Of a DNA stretch of 64,000 nt, positions 38,053 through 45,800 are shown piece by piece (position 1 is the first letter of the stretch; every line of letters starts with the position of its first letter). Source of the DNA: JBMOOG01 sp049324535 (GTDB lineage: Bacteria; Pseudomonadota; Alphaproteobacteria; Rhodobacterales; Rhodobacteraceae). Position numbers and translations under genes: made by a program. The stretch covers positions 1 to 64,000 of the forward strand of contig JBMOOG010000019.1 in NCBI GenBank assembly GCA_049324535.1, written 5' to 3'. The notes beneath the pieces were generated by a model. That model was not told where the DNA came from. It ran no database searches and saw nothing but the letters and a program-made list of their open reading frames with translations.

Positions 38053-38942
38053 TTCTGCACCTTGAGGAATCGGCTGTTGAGAAGGACGAACCCGGCCGCG
38101 ATCACTCCGACGATCACCATCGCCGACACGGCGACCGCCGATCCGAGCGGCATGTTGTCGATGGCCAGAAGTTCCTTCTGGATGACGTTGGCGATGAGCG
38201 GCAGCTTGCCGCCGCCGATGATGGTCGGCGTCACGTAATCCCCCACGACCGGGATGAACACGATCAGCACGGCGGCCACCACGCCGGGCATCGCCAGGGG
38301 CAGCGTGACCCGCCAGAAGGTCATCACACGCCCCTCTCCGAGGTCCGAGCCGGCCTCGAGCAGCGACCGGTCGATCTTTTCGAGAGCCACGAAGATCGGC
38401 AGGATCGCGAAGGGCGCGTAGGCATGGGCCAGCGTGACGACGATCGCCCCGATGTTGACGTTGATCCAGGTGATCGGGTCCTCGATCAGCCCCAGCGACT
38501 TCAGGCCCGAGTTGATGACGCCGTTGTAGCCGAGGATCACCTTCCACAGGAACACCCGCACCAGGTACGAGGTCCAGAACGGGATGGTGATCAGGAAGAG
38601 CCAGAGCGACTTCTTCGAGGGCGCGACGTGGAAGGACACGAAATAGGCCACGGGAAAGGCCAGAACCACGGTGGCAAGCGTCACCATGATCGCCACGAAC
38701 AGCGACCGCAGCATGATCGAGCGGTAGATCGGGTCGGTCCAGGCCTGGATGTAGTTCGCGAAGGTGAACTCCCGGATGACCTCGCGCACCCCGGACCCGT
38801 CGGTCTGGAACGAGATGAAGAGCACGGTGGCCAGCGGCGCCGCCAGCAGCAGGAGCGCGTAGATCGCGGTCGGGCTGATCATCGCATAGCCGCTGGCCGT
38901 CTGGGACCGGAACATCCGGCCCAAGGCTGACTGTTCTTGCAT
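38049..38942 (-). CDS. ABC transporter permease (PotB-like)
   Basis: A 297-residue permease, six hydrophobic segments, with the EAA loop LLEAGSDLGEGRVMTFWRVT. It heads the three-gene importer unit. The ATG at 38942 gives MQEQSALGRMF; a purine-rich GGGACGGGG precedes it. No periplasmic binding protein gene (PotD-like) is adjacent: upstream is a MocR regulator 126 bases away on the same strand. Confidence 0.92.
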   Translation of the reverse strand: MQEQSALGRMFRSQTASGYAMISPTAIYALLLLAAPLATVLFISFQTDGSGVREVIREFTFANYIQAWTDPIYRSIMLRSLFVAIMVTLATVVLAFPVAYFVSFHVAPSKKSLWLFLITIPFWTSYLVRVFLWKVILGYNGVINSGLKSLGLIEDPITWINVNIGAIVVTLAHAYAPFAILPIFVALEKIDRSLLEAGSDLGEGRVMTFWRVTLPLAMPGVVAAVLIVFIPVVGDYVTPTIIGGGKLPLIANVIQKELLAIDNMPLGSAVAVSAMVIVGVIAAGFVLLNSRFLKVQK

Positions 38943-39068
38943 CGTGCCCCGTCCCCGTTGGCGTGTTTGCGCCAAGGTTGCACAGGCGCGTCCGACTGAA
39001 AAGGGGGCAAAGTTCGGGACTTGCGGCGGTGTCCGGACCGCCGAGGCCCGGCCGGCCGGCGGCGGATG

Positions 39069-40472
39069 TCAGACCGGAAGGTCGCCGGGCGGGTTGCCGA
39101 GAAGCCGCGCGAGCGTGCCCATGGCGGCGGCGAACCGGTCCTCGCCGATGCCGAGAGCCAGCGCGATCCGCACGGCGTTCGGCGCGGTTCCGTCGACAAG
39201 CGCGTATTCGTCGGCCGACCGGACCAGCACGCCCGCGGCCTCGGCCTCGCGCGCGAAGGTCGAACCGCGCCAGCCGGTCGGCAGGCGCAGCCACAGGAAC
39301 GACAGGCCCGGCTGCCACGCGATGTCCGCCCCGGCCAGCGCGGCGACCGCGATCGACAGCCGGCGCTCCAGCACCTCCTGCACGCGGCTGCGCAGCGCCT
39401 GCGCCTGCCCCGAGGCCAGGAGCCCCAGCGCAATGTCGGTCACCGGACGCGCCAGACCGAAGAACGAGTGCTGCGCCGCAAGCCGTCCGGCCTCGCCACG
39501 GCCGGTGGGGCAAACCACCGCGCCGAAGCGCAGGCCGGCCGAGATGGACTTGGACAGCGAGGTGACGTGCCAGGTCCGCTCGGGCGCCAGCGCCCGCAGC
39601 GCCGGCAGGTCGGCCCGCGCCACCGAATAGCAGTCGTCCTCGAGGATCTGGAGATCCTGGGCGCGCGCGATCGCGACGATCTCGGCCCGGCGGGCGGTGC
39701 TCATCCGCGCGGTCGTCGGGTTCTGCGCGTCCGGGGTCAGGCAGACCAGGCGCGCGCCGGTCCGCCGGCAGGCCGCGGCCAGAGCGTCGGGCCGCATCCC
39801 CTGGGCGTCGAGCGCCACCGGCACCACCTCGGCCCGGTTCAGCCGCGCGGCGTGCCGGAAGCCCGGATAGGCCAGTTCCTCGCAGAAGATCTGCGGCCGC
39901 TCGCCCCGCAGGCAGCATTGCAGGACAAGGTTGATCGCATTCTGGCCGCCGTGGCTGAGCGCGATGTCCTCGGGCCCGATGGGACCGAGCTGGCGGTCGG
40001 CGAGCCAGTCCACAAGCGCGGCGCGCAGCGGCCGGTCCCGGCGCAGGCTCGGATATTCGAGATAGTCCTGACCGATCTCTCCGGCCAGATTGCGCAGGAT
40101 CGCCCCGATCGCGGCGCTCTGCCCCACATCGGGCAACTGCGGGCTGCGAAGGTCGATCAGGCCGCCGCCCATCTCGGTGGCGCGCTCGACATGCAGGGGC
40201 TGCGACGGGCCGAGCTGCGGGCTTCGGGCCGCAACGAAGGTCCCGCGGCCGACCGCCGCCTCGAGCAGCCCCTCCTGCGTCGCGATCTGGTAGGCGCGGG
40301 CGACGGTCCCGGGCGTGATCCCGAGATCCCACGCGAGGTCGCGCACCGGCGGCAGCCGGGTGCCTTCGGGCAGCTCGCCCGCCCGCACCGCCGTGCGCAG
40401 CGCGTGCGCCAGGCCCAGATACTTCGGACCTTCGAACGCCGTCAGATCGGGTCGCCAGATTGTACCAGGCAC
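39069..40472 (-). CDS. MocR-type GntR regulator with aminotransferase domain
   Basis: About 467 residues: an N-terminal GntR winged helix (LPPVRDLAWDLGITPGTVARA) joined to a class I aminotransferase fold with the PLP-binding Lys in SLSKSISAGLRFG. Such proteins are transcription factors that sense PLP or amino compounds. The start is uncertain: a GTG at 40472 gives MPGTIWRPDL, close to relatives, while a TTG at 40502 adds ten residues. It diverges from a DUF1127 gene, and repeated operator-like sites lie between them. Confidence 0.85.
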   Translation of the reverse strand: MPGTIWRPDLTAFEGPKYLGLAHALRTAVRAGELPEGTRLPPVRDLAWDLGITPGTVARAYQIATQEGLLEAAVGRGTFVAARSPQLGPSQPLHVERATEMGGGLIDLRSPQLPDVGQSAAIGAILRNLAGEIGQDYLEYPSLRRDRPLRAALVDWLADRQLGPIGPEDIALSHGGQNAINLVLQCCLRGERPQIFCEELAYPGFRHAARLNRAEVVPVALDAQGMRPDALAAACRRTGARLVCLTPDAQNPTTARMSTARRAEIVAIARAQDLQILEDDCYSVARADLPALRALAPERTWHVTSLSKSISAGLRFGAVVCPTGRGEAGRLAAQHSFFGLARPVTDIALGLLASGQAQALRSRVQEVLERRLSIAVAALAGADIAWQPGLSFLWLRLPTGWRGSTFAREAEAAGVLVRSADEYALVDGTAPNAVRIALALGIGEDRFAAAMGTLARLLGNPPGDLPV

Positions 40473-40546
40473 AATGTACTCATGGACCGTGAGCGGGAAC
40501 AATTGTATTAATTCATTACCTCAGACCCTGAGTTGTATCAATACAA
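40460..40546. promoter_or_regulatory. Repeated TTGTAT/ATACAA sites between mocR-type and DUF1127 genes
   Basis: A perfect palindrome TTGTATCAATACAA lies at 40533-40546. The half-site TTGTAT recurs at 40503, exactly 30 bases away, and a looser dyad TTGTACCAGGCACAA covers 40460-40474. The sites sit 12 to 98 bases before the DUF1127 start and over the MocR start region. MocR proteins commonly bind direct repeats, so these are candidate MocR operators. Confidence 0.6.
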
Positions 40547-40557
40547 AAGGTGATGCA

Positions 40558-40764
40558 ATGACCACGCTCCCCAAGACCCTCACCGGCACGGCGGTCACCG
40601 CCGACGGGATTCTGGGCTTCGTCCGGAACTCGGTTACGGTCTGGCTGGGGCGTCACCGCAGCCGCTCGGCCCTGGCGAGGCTTGACGCGCATCTGCTGCG
40701 CGACATCGGGCTCGAGCCCGAGCGGGCGCAGTCCGAGGCGGCCCTGCCCTTCTGGCGCCCCTGA
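40558..40764 (+). CDS. DUF1127 small arginine-rich protein
   Basis: A 68-residue protein. The C-terminal half is the DUF1127 motif (RSRSALARLDAHLLRDIGLE). Proteins of this family in other alphaproteobacteria affect RNA turnover and phosphate or carbon metabolism through protein or RNA binding. The ATG at 40558 follows AAGGTGAT with good spacing; the open frame upstream is antisense to the MocR gene. It ends in a strong terminator, so it is monocistronic and likely controlled by the neighbouring MocR protein. Confidence 0.88.
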   Translation: MTTLPKTLTGTAVTADGILGFVRNSVTVWLGRHRSRSALARLDAHLLRDIGLEPERAQSEAALPFWRP

Positions 40765-40806
40765 TCCTTTCGAGGCTGTCCCCCATCCCCGACAGACCTC
40801 TTCTGT

Positions 40807-40834
40807 GGCCGGGAGCGCGCTCCCGGCCATTTTT
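40807..40834 (+). terminator. Intrinsic terminator of the DUF1127 gene
   Basis: A perfect self-complementary stem runs from GGCCGGGAGC at 40807 to GCTCCCGGCC at 40828, followed by ATTTTT. It lies 42 bases after the stop codon. Confidence 0.88.
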
Positions 40835-40870
40835 CCGCATGGGTATCGACGTGGCCGCGTCTGAAGGCGC

Positions 40871-41128
40871 TCAGACCGGCACCGGCTCGAACGGGATCGA
40901 GCGGCGGCGCAGTTCGGCGTAGAGCGCCGGAAGCACCCGCGCCTGGCCGGAAGCCCGCCGCAGCGCATCGCTGATGACGCCCTCGCGCGCCGTGCCGTCC
41001 ACGCGCCACACGAGGCGGCGGCGCACGCCATCGTCGTAGACGATCTCGACCGCGCCGTTCGCGGATCTGCGCATGGCAAGAAAATCAAAGCCCCCTGGGG
41101 AGCCCTGGAACATCGAAAGTGAGGGCAT
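40871..41128 (-). CDS. Conserved-looking hypothetical protein
   Basis: An 85-residue basic protein I do not recognise. Its composition is protein-like: alternating residues RRSANGAVEIVYDDGVRRRL suggest two or three beta strands, followed by a helical, Arg-rich C-terminus (ALYAELRRRSIPFEPVP). The ATG at 41128 gives MPSLSMFQGSPGGF; the frame extends upstream with low-complexity sequence. The start has no strong Shine-Dalgarno site. It is convergent with the DUF1127 gene and lies downstream of rpsI beyond that gene's terminator. Confidence 0.5.
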   Translation of the reverse strand: MPSLSMFQGSPGGFDFLAMRRSANGAVEIVYDDGVRRRLVWRVDGTAREGVISDALRRASGQARVLPALYAELRRRSIPFEPVPV

Positions 41129-41262
41129 TGTACTGCTCTTGTTTTGAAACTGCCTCACCGTCACCCTGCGCGCGGCGACCGTTGCGGTCAACGGGGACGG
41201 CGGGGCCGGCCGCAACACATGCGCGTGAGCGCGGCAGCACGGCAACAGACTGACAGAACAGC

Positions 41263-41298
41263 AAAAACACGAGGGGCGCCACCTTTCGGCGGCGCCCC
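41263..41298 (-). terminator. Intrinsic terminator of rplM-rpsI
   Basis: On the minus strand, GGGGCGCC (41298-41291) pairs with GGCGCCCC (41280-41273) around a 10-base loop; five T residues follow at 41267-41263. It begins 35 bases after the rpsI stop. Confidence 0.85.
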
Positions 41299-41332
41299 AA
41301 GATCTGGGGGTCGACGACCCCGATGCCCCAAA

Positions 41333-41824
41333 TCAGCGCTTGGAGAACTGGAAGGACCGGCGCGCCTTGCGCTTGCCGTATTTCTTCCGTTCCACCACGC
41401 GGCTGTCGCGGGTCAGGAAGCCCGCGGCCTTGAGCGCGCCGCGCAGGCTGGGCTCGTAAAGCTGCAGCGCCTTCGAGATGCCGTGCTTGACCGCACCGGC
41501 CTGGCCCGAAAGCCCGCCGCCCGCAACCGTCGCCATCACGTCGAACTGGCCTTCGACATTGGTGATCTGGAAGGGCTGGCGCAGGATCATCTGAAGCACG
41601 GGACGGGCGAAATACTGCGCCATCTCCTTGCCGTTCACGATGACCTTGCCCTTGCCCGGCTTGATCCAGACACGGGCGACCGCGTTCTTGCGCTTGCCGG
41701 TGGCGTAGGACCGGCCGAGCGCGTCGCGCACCGGTTCGCGCGGGGCGGCCACATCGGCGGCGGCGGCGGGCGTGCCCGCCACGGCGGCCTTCAGATCGTC
41801 GAGGGATTTGATGTTGTCGGCCAT
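41333..41824 (-). CDS. rpsI: 30S ribosomal protein S9
   Basis: A 163-residue S9/uS9. The conserved core GRSYATGKRKNAVARVWIKP starts near residue 37 and the C-terminal tail KKYGKRKARRSFQFSKR, which reaches the ribosomal P site, is complete. The first 36 residues are an Ala/Pro-rich N-terminal extension usual in Rhodobacteraceae. It follows rplM by 2 bases and shares its transcript. Confidence 0.98.
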   Translation of the reverse strand: MADNIKSLDDLKAAVAGTPAAAADVAAPREPVRDALGRSYATGKRKNAVARVWIKPGKGKVIVNGKEMAQYFARPVLQMILRQPFQITNVEGQFDVMATVAGGGLSGQAGAVKHGISKALQLYEPSLRGALKAAGFLTRDSRVVERKKYGKRKARRSFQFSKR

Positions 41825-41826
41825 GC

Positions 41827-42291
41827 TCAGGCGCTCCGCGTGTTCTTCGGGTTCATCGACTTGACGTCGAGCACTTCGGGGTTCTGCGCCTCATGCGGAT
41901 GCGCGGCCCCGGCGTAGACGCGAAGATGCGTCATCTGCTGCTTGCCGAGACGGTTGCGCGAGATCATCCGCTCGACCGCCTTCATCACCACGCGCTCGGG
42001 GTGAGCGCCCTCGAGCACCTGGCCCGCGGTGCGGAACTTGATGCCGCCCGGATAGCCGGTGTGCCAGTAGTAGCGCTTGTCGGCGCGCTTGTTGCCGGTC
42101 ATCTGCACCTTGTCGGCGTTGATGACGATCACGTTGTCGCCCATGTCCATGTGCGGGGTGAAGGTCGGCTTGTGCTTGCCGCGCAGGCGGCTGGCGACGA
42201 TCGTGGCGAGACGGCCCAGCACGACGCCCTCGGCGTCGATCAGGATCCACTTCTTCTCGATCTCCGCCGGTTTTGCGGTATAGGTCTTCAT
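41827..42291 (-). CDS. rplM: 50S ribosomal protein L13
   Basis: A 154-residue L13/uL13. Diagnostic segments are WILIDAEGVVLGRLATIVAS near the N-terminus, GDNVIVINADKVQMTGNK, and RMISRNRLGKQQMTHLRVYAG. It is the first gene of the rplM-rpsI operon. A hairpin with CTGCGG/CCGCAG arms lies 28-52 bases upstream in the probable leader. Confidence 0.98.
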   Translation of the reverse strand: MKTYTAKPAEIEKKWILIDAEGVVLGRLATIVASRLRGKHKPTFTPHMDMGDNVIVINADKVQMTGNKRADKRYYWHTGYPGGIKFRTAGQVLEGAHPERVVMKAVERMISRNRLGKQQMTHLRVYAGAAHPHEAQNPEVLDVKSMNPKNTRSA

Positions 42292-42318
42292 GATCGGCCC
42301 TTCGGCTTGAGGTCATGG

Positions 42319-42343
42319 CTGCGGACGCCAGGGCACGCCGCAG
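42319..42343 (-). promoter_or_regulatory. Hairpin in the rplM 5' leader
   Basis: CTGCGG and CCGCAG arms (42319-42324 and 42338-42343) extend by two further C-G pairs past a bulged base. The position just upstream of the rplM start would suit translational autoregulation by a ribosomal protein, but no known leader motif was recognised. Confidence 0.35.
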
Positions 42344-42437
42344 TCAGGGATGCGGGCTTTTCCAGCATCCGGCGCTTCCTGTCAATGGCCGATATCCGGA
42401 TTCTTCCCCGTCCTTTCAATGACTTGCAAATACGGTA

Positions 42438-43181
42438 TTATTTTACCCCATCCGGGCGGGCCCGTTTGGCGGCCCGACGCAGCGCGGCCAGGGCCGCAAG
42501 GGCCCCGGCCAGGGCCGAAAGGGCCGCGGGCGTCGGCACGGCGGCGGGCGGCGGCGCCCGGAACTCGGCCGGGCGCAGGCGTGCGGAGGGAAAGAGCGTC
42601 GGGGCCGGCGGCACCAGCTCCGCCGGCCAGGTTGGCGGCCGCACCGGCAGTGCCACCACCACGCGCAGCATCCGCATCCGCAGCTCGACCCGCTGCCCGC
42701 CGGCCATGAGGCTGACCACCGCGTTCTGCACGGCGAGCCCGGGTATCGCGATCTCGACCGGGGGAAGCGTCGCGGCCACCCGCGACGAGACCTCGAGCGG
42801 AAGGCTGCGCGCCCAGGTGCGGGCCGCGCGGGCGCGTGTCGCGAGCCCCGACACGCCGCCCGGCAGGCCCGAGGCCAGCGGCCGGCGCACCGAGGGCTCG
42901 AGCGCGGCGCGCCATTCCCGCCAGAGCGGGCTTGCGCCGATGCCGGGACGGACCGACCGGAGGTCCGGGGGGATCAGGGGCGATTCCGACAGGCGCGGGG
43001 GCGCGGGCGGCGGCAGCCGGGGCGTCACCGTATCCTCGATCCCGAGGATGCAGCCGGTCGAATCCAGCCGGATGTCACAGCCCGCCGGCCCGACCGATGC
43101 GGCATGACCGCCCGCAGCCGCAAGGACCGCGAACAGGCCGGCGAAGACCGGCACCCCGAGCCTATACCGATGGTTGCGCAC
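42438..43181 (-). CDS. Exported protein with CTERM-like C-terminal anchor
   Basis: A 247-residue protein of unknown function. The GTG at 43181 has a GAGGAGAGG site and opens a signal peptide (LGVPVFAGLFAVLAAAGGHA). Two Cys follow (GPAGCDIRLDSTGC). The middle is Pro/Arg-rich with a predicted helical stretch, and the C-terminus is VPTPAALSALAGALAALAAL then RRAAKRAR: a VPxPA motif, one hydrophobic helix and a basic end, as in PEP-CTERM/VPLPA-CTERM tails. It could be another exosortase substrate. An upstream ATG at 43253 is less likely because it precedes the ribosome site. Confidence 0.6.
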   Translation of the reverse strand: MRNHRYRLGVPVFAGLFAVLAAAGGHAASVGPAGCDIRLDSTGCILGIEDTVTPRLPPPAPPRLSESPLIPPDLRSVRPGIGASPLWREWRAALEPSVRRPLASGLPGGVSGLATRARAARTWARSLPLEVSSRVAATLPPVEIAIPGLAVQNAVVSLMAGGQRVELRMRMLRVVVALPVRPPTWPAELVPPAPTLFPSARLRPAEFRAPPPAAVPTPAALSALAGALAALAALRRAAKRARPDGVK

Positions 43182-43271
43182 CCCTCTCCTCGCTTCAACC
43201 TTGAGGAGAGAATGACCGGCGAGGGAAGCCGAATGATAGCCAAACCGTGACAAAACCGCGGCGCGGCGGCG

Positions 43272-43712
43272 TCAGCCGCGCGGGGCGCCAGCCGTTCCGA
43301 GCGGTATGGCGTAGGTCATCGTCGCCCGGGCCAGGGGATCGGCGCTGCCCTCGCCCCGGATCAGCACGTCACCCACCGCAAGGCTGCGCCCGATCTTGAG
43401 CATCCGCGCCGTGCCGATCAGGTCGCGGCCGGCGGCGGGCTTGCGCAGGAAGTCGATCGAGGCGCCCGTGGTCACCGCCAGCGCCACCGGCCCGATCCGC
43501 GCCAGCAGCGCCAGATAGACCGCCACATCCGCGAGCGCGAACATCGTCGGGCCCGACACCGTTCCGCCGGGCCGCAGGTGGCGCTCGGCGGTCCGCAAGC
43601 GGACCTCGACCCCGTCCGCGGTCAGGGTCTCGATGACGAAATCGTCGGCCACCTGCGGGAACTCCGCGGCCAGAAACCGGGCCAGATCGGTCACGTCCAT
43701 CACCGGTTTCAT
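43272..43712 (-). CDS. PaaI-family thioesterase
   Basis: A 146-residue hotdog-fold thioesterase. The conserved GGTVSGPTMFALADVAVYLAL contains the helix and the Asp (in ALADVA) used by PaaI-type enzymes; TTGASIDFLRKP is the second family block. It hydrolyses acyl- or phenylacetyl-type CoA esters; the specific substrate is not clear. The ATG at 43712 follows AGGAGAG. It is divergent from an ECHDC3-like gene, with 55 bases between them. Confidence 0.88.
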   Translation of the reverse strand: MKPVMDVTDLARFLAAEFPQVADDFVIETLTADGVEVRLRTAERHLRPGGTVSGPTMFALADVAVYLALLARIGPVALAVTTGASIDFLRKPAAGRDLIGTARMLKIGRSLAVGDVLIRGEGSADPLARATMTYAIPLGTAGAPRG

Positions 43713-43767
43713 CTTTCTCTCCTGTCGGCGCCCGGCTAGGTTCCGATCAAAAGCGGGGAATGGCAAG

Positions 43768-44553
43768 ATGACGGACAAGGTGCTGCGCGAGGACGCCGGG
43801 CGGGTGGCGACGCTGACGATGAACGCGCCGGAGAGCCTGAACGCCCTCTCGGACGCCATGCTGGCGGCGCTGCGGGACCGGCTTCTGGCCCTTGCGCAGG
43901 ACAGCGCGATCAAGGTCATCGTCCTGAGGGGCGCCGGCAAGGCGTTCTGCGCCGGCCACGACCTGAAGGAAATGCAGGCCGGCCGGCAGGCCGCCGACGG
44001 CGGTCGCGCCTATTTCGCCGACCTCTTCGCGCGCTGCGCCGAGGTGATGCAGATCCTGCCCACCCTGCCCCAGCCGGTCATCGCCGAGGTCCACGGCATC
44101 GCGACCGCGGCCGGCTGCCAGCTGGTGGCCAGCTGCGACATGGCGGTGGCGGCCGAAGGCACCCGCTTTGGCGTGAACGGGGTGAACATCGGGCTGTTCT
44201 GTTCGACCCCGATGGTGGCGCTGAGCCGCAACGTGCCGCGCAAGGTGGCCTTCGAGATGCTGACCACCGGCCAGTTCATCGACGCGGCCCGGGCCCGCGA
44301 GGTCGGCCTCGTGAACCGGGTGGTGCCGCACGAGGCGCTGGCGGCCGAGACGCGCGCGCTGGCCGATCTGGTGGCGGGCAAGCTTGGTGCCGCGGTGCGG
44401 ATCGGCAAGCGCGCCTTCTACGGCCAGATCGACCTCGACCCGCGCGGCGCCTACGAGCACACCGCCGCCGTCATGGTCGAGAACATGCTCTGGCGCGACA
44501 CCGAGGAAGGCATACGCGCCTTCCTCGAGAAGCGAAGCCCTGACTGGGCCTGA
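43768..44553 (+). CDS. ECHDC3-like crotonase-fold protein
   Basis: A 261-residue crotonase-superfamily protein. The blocks AFCAGHDLKEMQ, IATAAGCQLVASCDMAVA and NIGLFCSTPMVALSRNVPRK are those of the ECHDC3 group. The position of the first catalytic Glu of hydratases is Gln (AGCQL) and that of the second is Gly, so ordinary enoyl-CoA hydration is unlikely. The oxyanion-hole glycines are kept. The ATG at 43768 follows GGGGAA. Its partner may be the divergent PaaI-type thioesterase. Confidence 0.85.
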   Translation: MTDKVLREDAGRVATLTMNAPESLNALSDAMLAALRDRLLALAQDSAIKVIVLRGAGKAFCAGHDLKEMQAGRQAADGGRAYFADLFARCAEVMQILPTLPQPVIAEVHGIATAAGCQLVASCDMAVAAEGTRFGVNGVNIGLFCSTPMVALSRNVPRKVAFEMLTTGQFIDAARAREVGLVNRVVPHEALAAETRALADLVAGKLGAAVRIGKRAFYGQIDLDPRGAYEHTAAVMVENMLWRDTEEGIRAFLEKRSPDWA

Positions 44554-44589
44554 GACGGGCCACGGATGGGCGGCCGGTCCCCGGCAGGA

Positions 44590-45303
<714 letters not shown>

Positions 45304-45355
45304 CTGGCGCCCTCCGCATTAATGTCCCGGTCATCAGGACCCTTGCAGGGATTGG

Positions 45356-45370
45356 TTAATTGCGCGTTAC
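45356..45370. promoter_or_regulatory. CtrA-type box in the ctrA promoter
   Basis: TTAA (45356-45359), seven bases, TTAC (45367-45370) matches the CtrA consensus TTAA-N7-TTAA at seven of eight positions. It lies 53 bases upstream of ctrA and fits autoregulation. A weaker TTAA-N7-TTGT at 45726-45740 lies 50 bases upstream of sciP. Confidence 0.65.
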
Positions 45371-45397
45371 CGTGGCATCTGTAGGGCGGAATTCCAT

Positions 45398-45676
45398 CTA
45401 AAGTTGTTTCAGGCGCTGGATCGCCGTGACCTTCAGCCCGGCCTCGCCGTGCGCCTCGACCGCACGGCACCAGAGCGCGAACTCCTCCTCGCTGAGCTGG
45501 TAGCGCGCCAGCGCGTCCGCGAGCGGCAGGAGCCCGTAGAGGACGGCCCGCACCACCCGGATCTTGCGGCTGGCGACCCAGCGCCGGGTATCCGGCGATG
45601 GCAGATCGGCGCGGGTCATCATCGACCCGTCCGGCAAGGTGATGGCGCGCGGCCCCTCGACCTTCTTCAGAAACAT
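45398..45676 (-). CDS. sciP: DUF1153 protein SciP, CtrA-interacting regulator
   Basis: A 92-residue DUF1153 protein. The domain reads LPDGSMMTRADLPSPDTRRW, WVASRKIRVVRAVLYGLLP, then a helix-turn-helix-like segment DALARYQLSEEEFALWCRAV. In Caulobacter SciP binds CtrA and blocks activation of CtrA targets. It is encoded immediately upstream of ctrA on the same strand (94-base gap), so regulator and antagonist share a locus. No strong Shine-Dalgarno site is visible at the ATG at 45676. Confidence 0.9.
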   Translation of the reverse strand: MFLKKVEGPRAITLPDGSMMTRADLPSPDTRRWVASRKIRVVRAVLYGLLPLADALARYQLSEEEFALWCRAVEAHGEAGLKVTAIQRLKQL

Positions 45677-45800
45677 GGCTACACCCCGTGGTCTTCACAC
45701 CGCCGTCGATGCTCGGGGAAGGCGCTTAACGGCGGGTTGTGGGCGTGGCTTGTGAATGTCTCGCATTTTCCTATATTTCCCCCGGATCCCGGAGACGCCC

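Noticed and set aside
37240..40332. A 1030-codon minus-strand frame running through the permease and MocR genes
   Set aside because: Only the last 270 codons (PotC-like permease) are protein-like; the rest is the wrong frame of potB-like and MocR genes.
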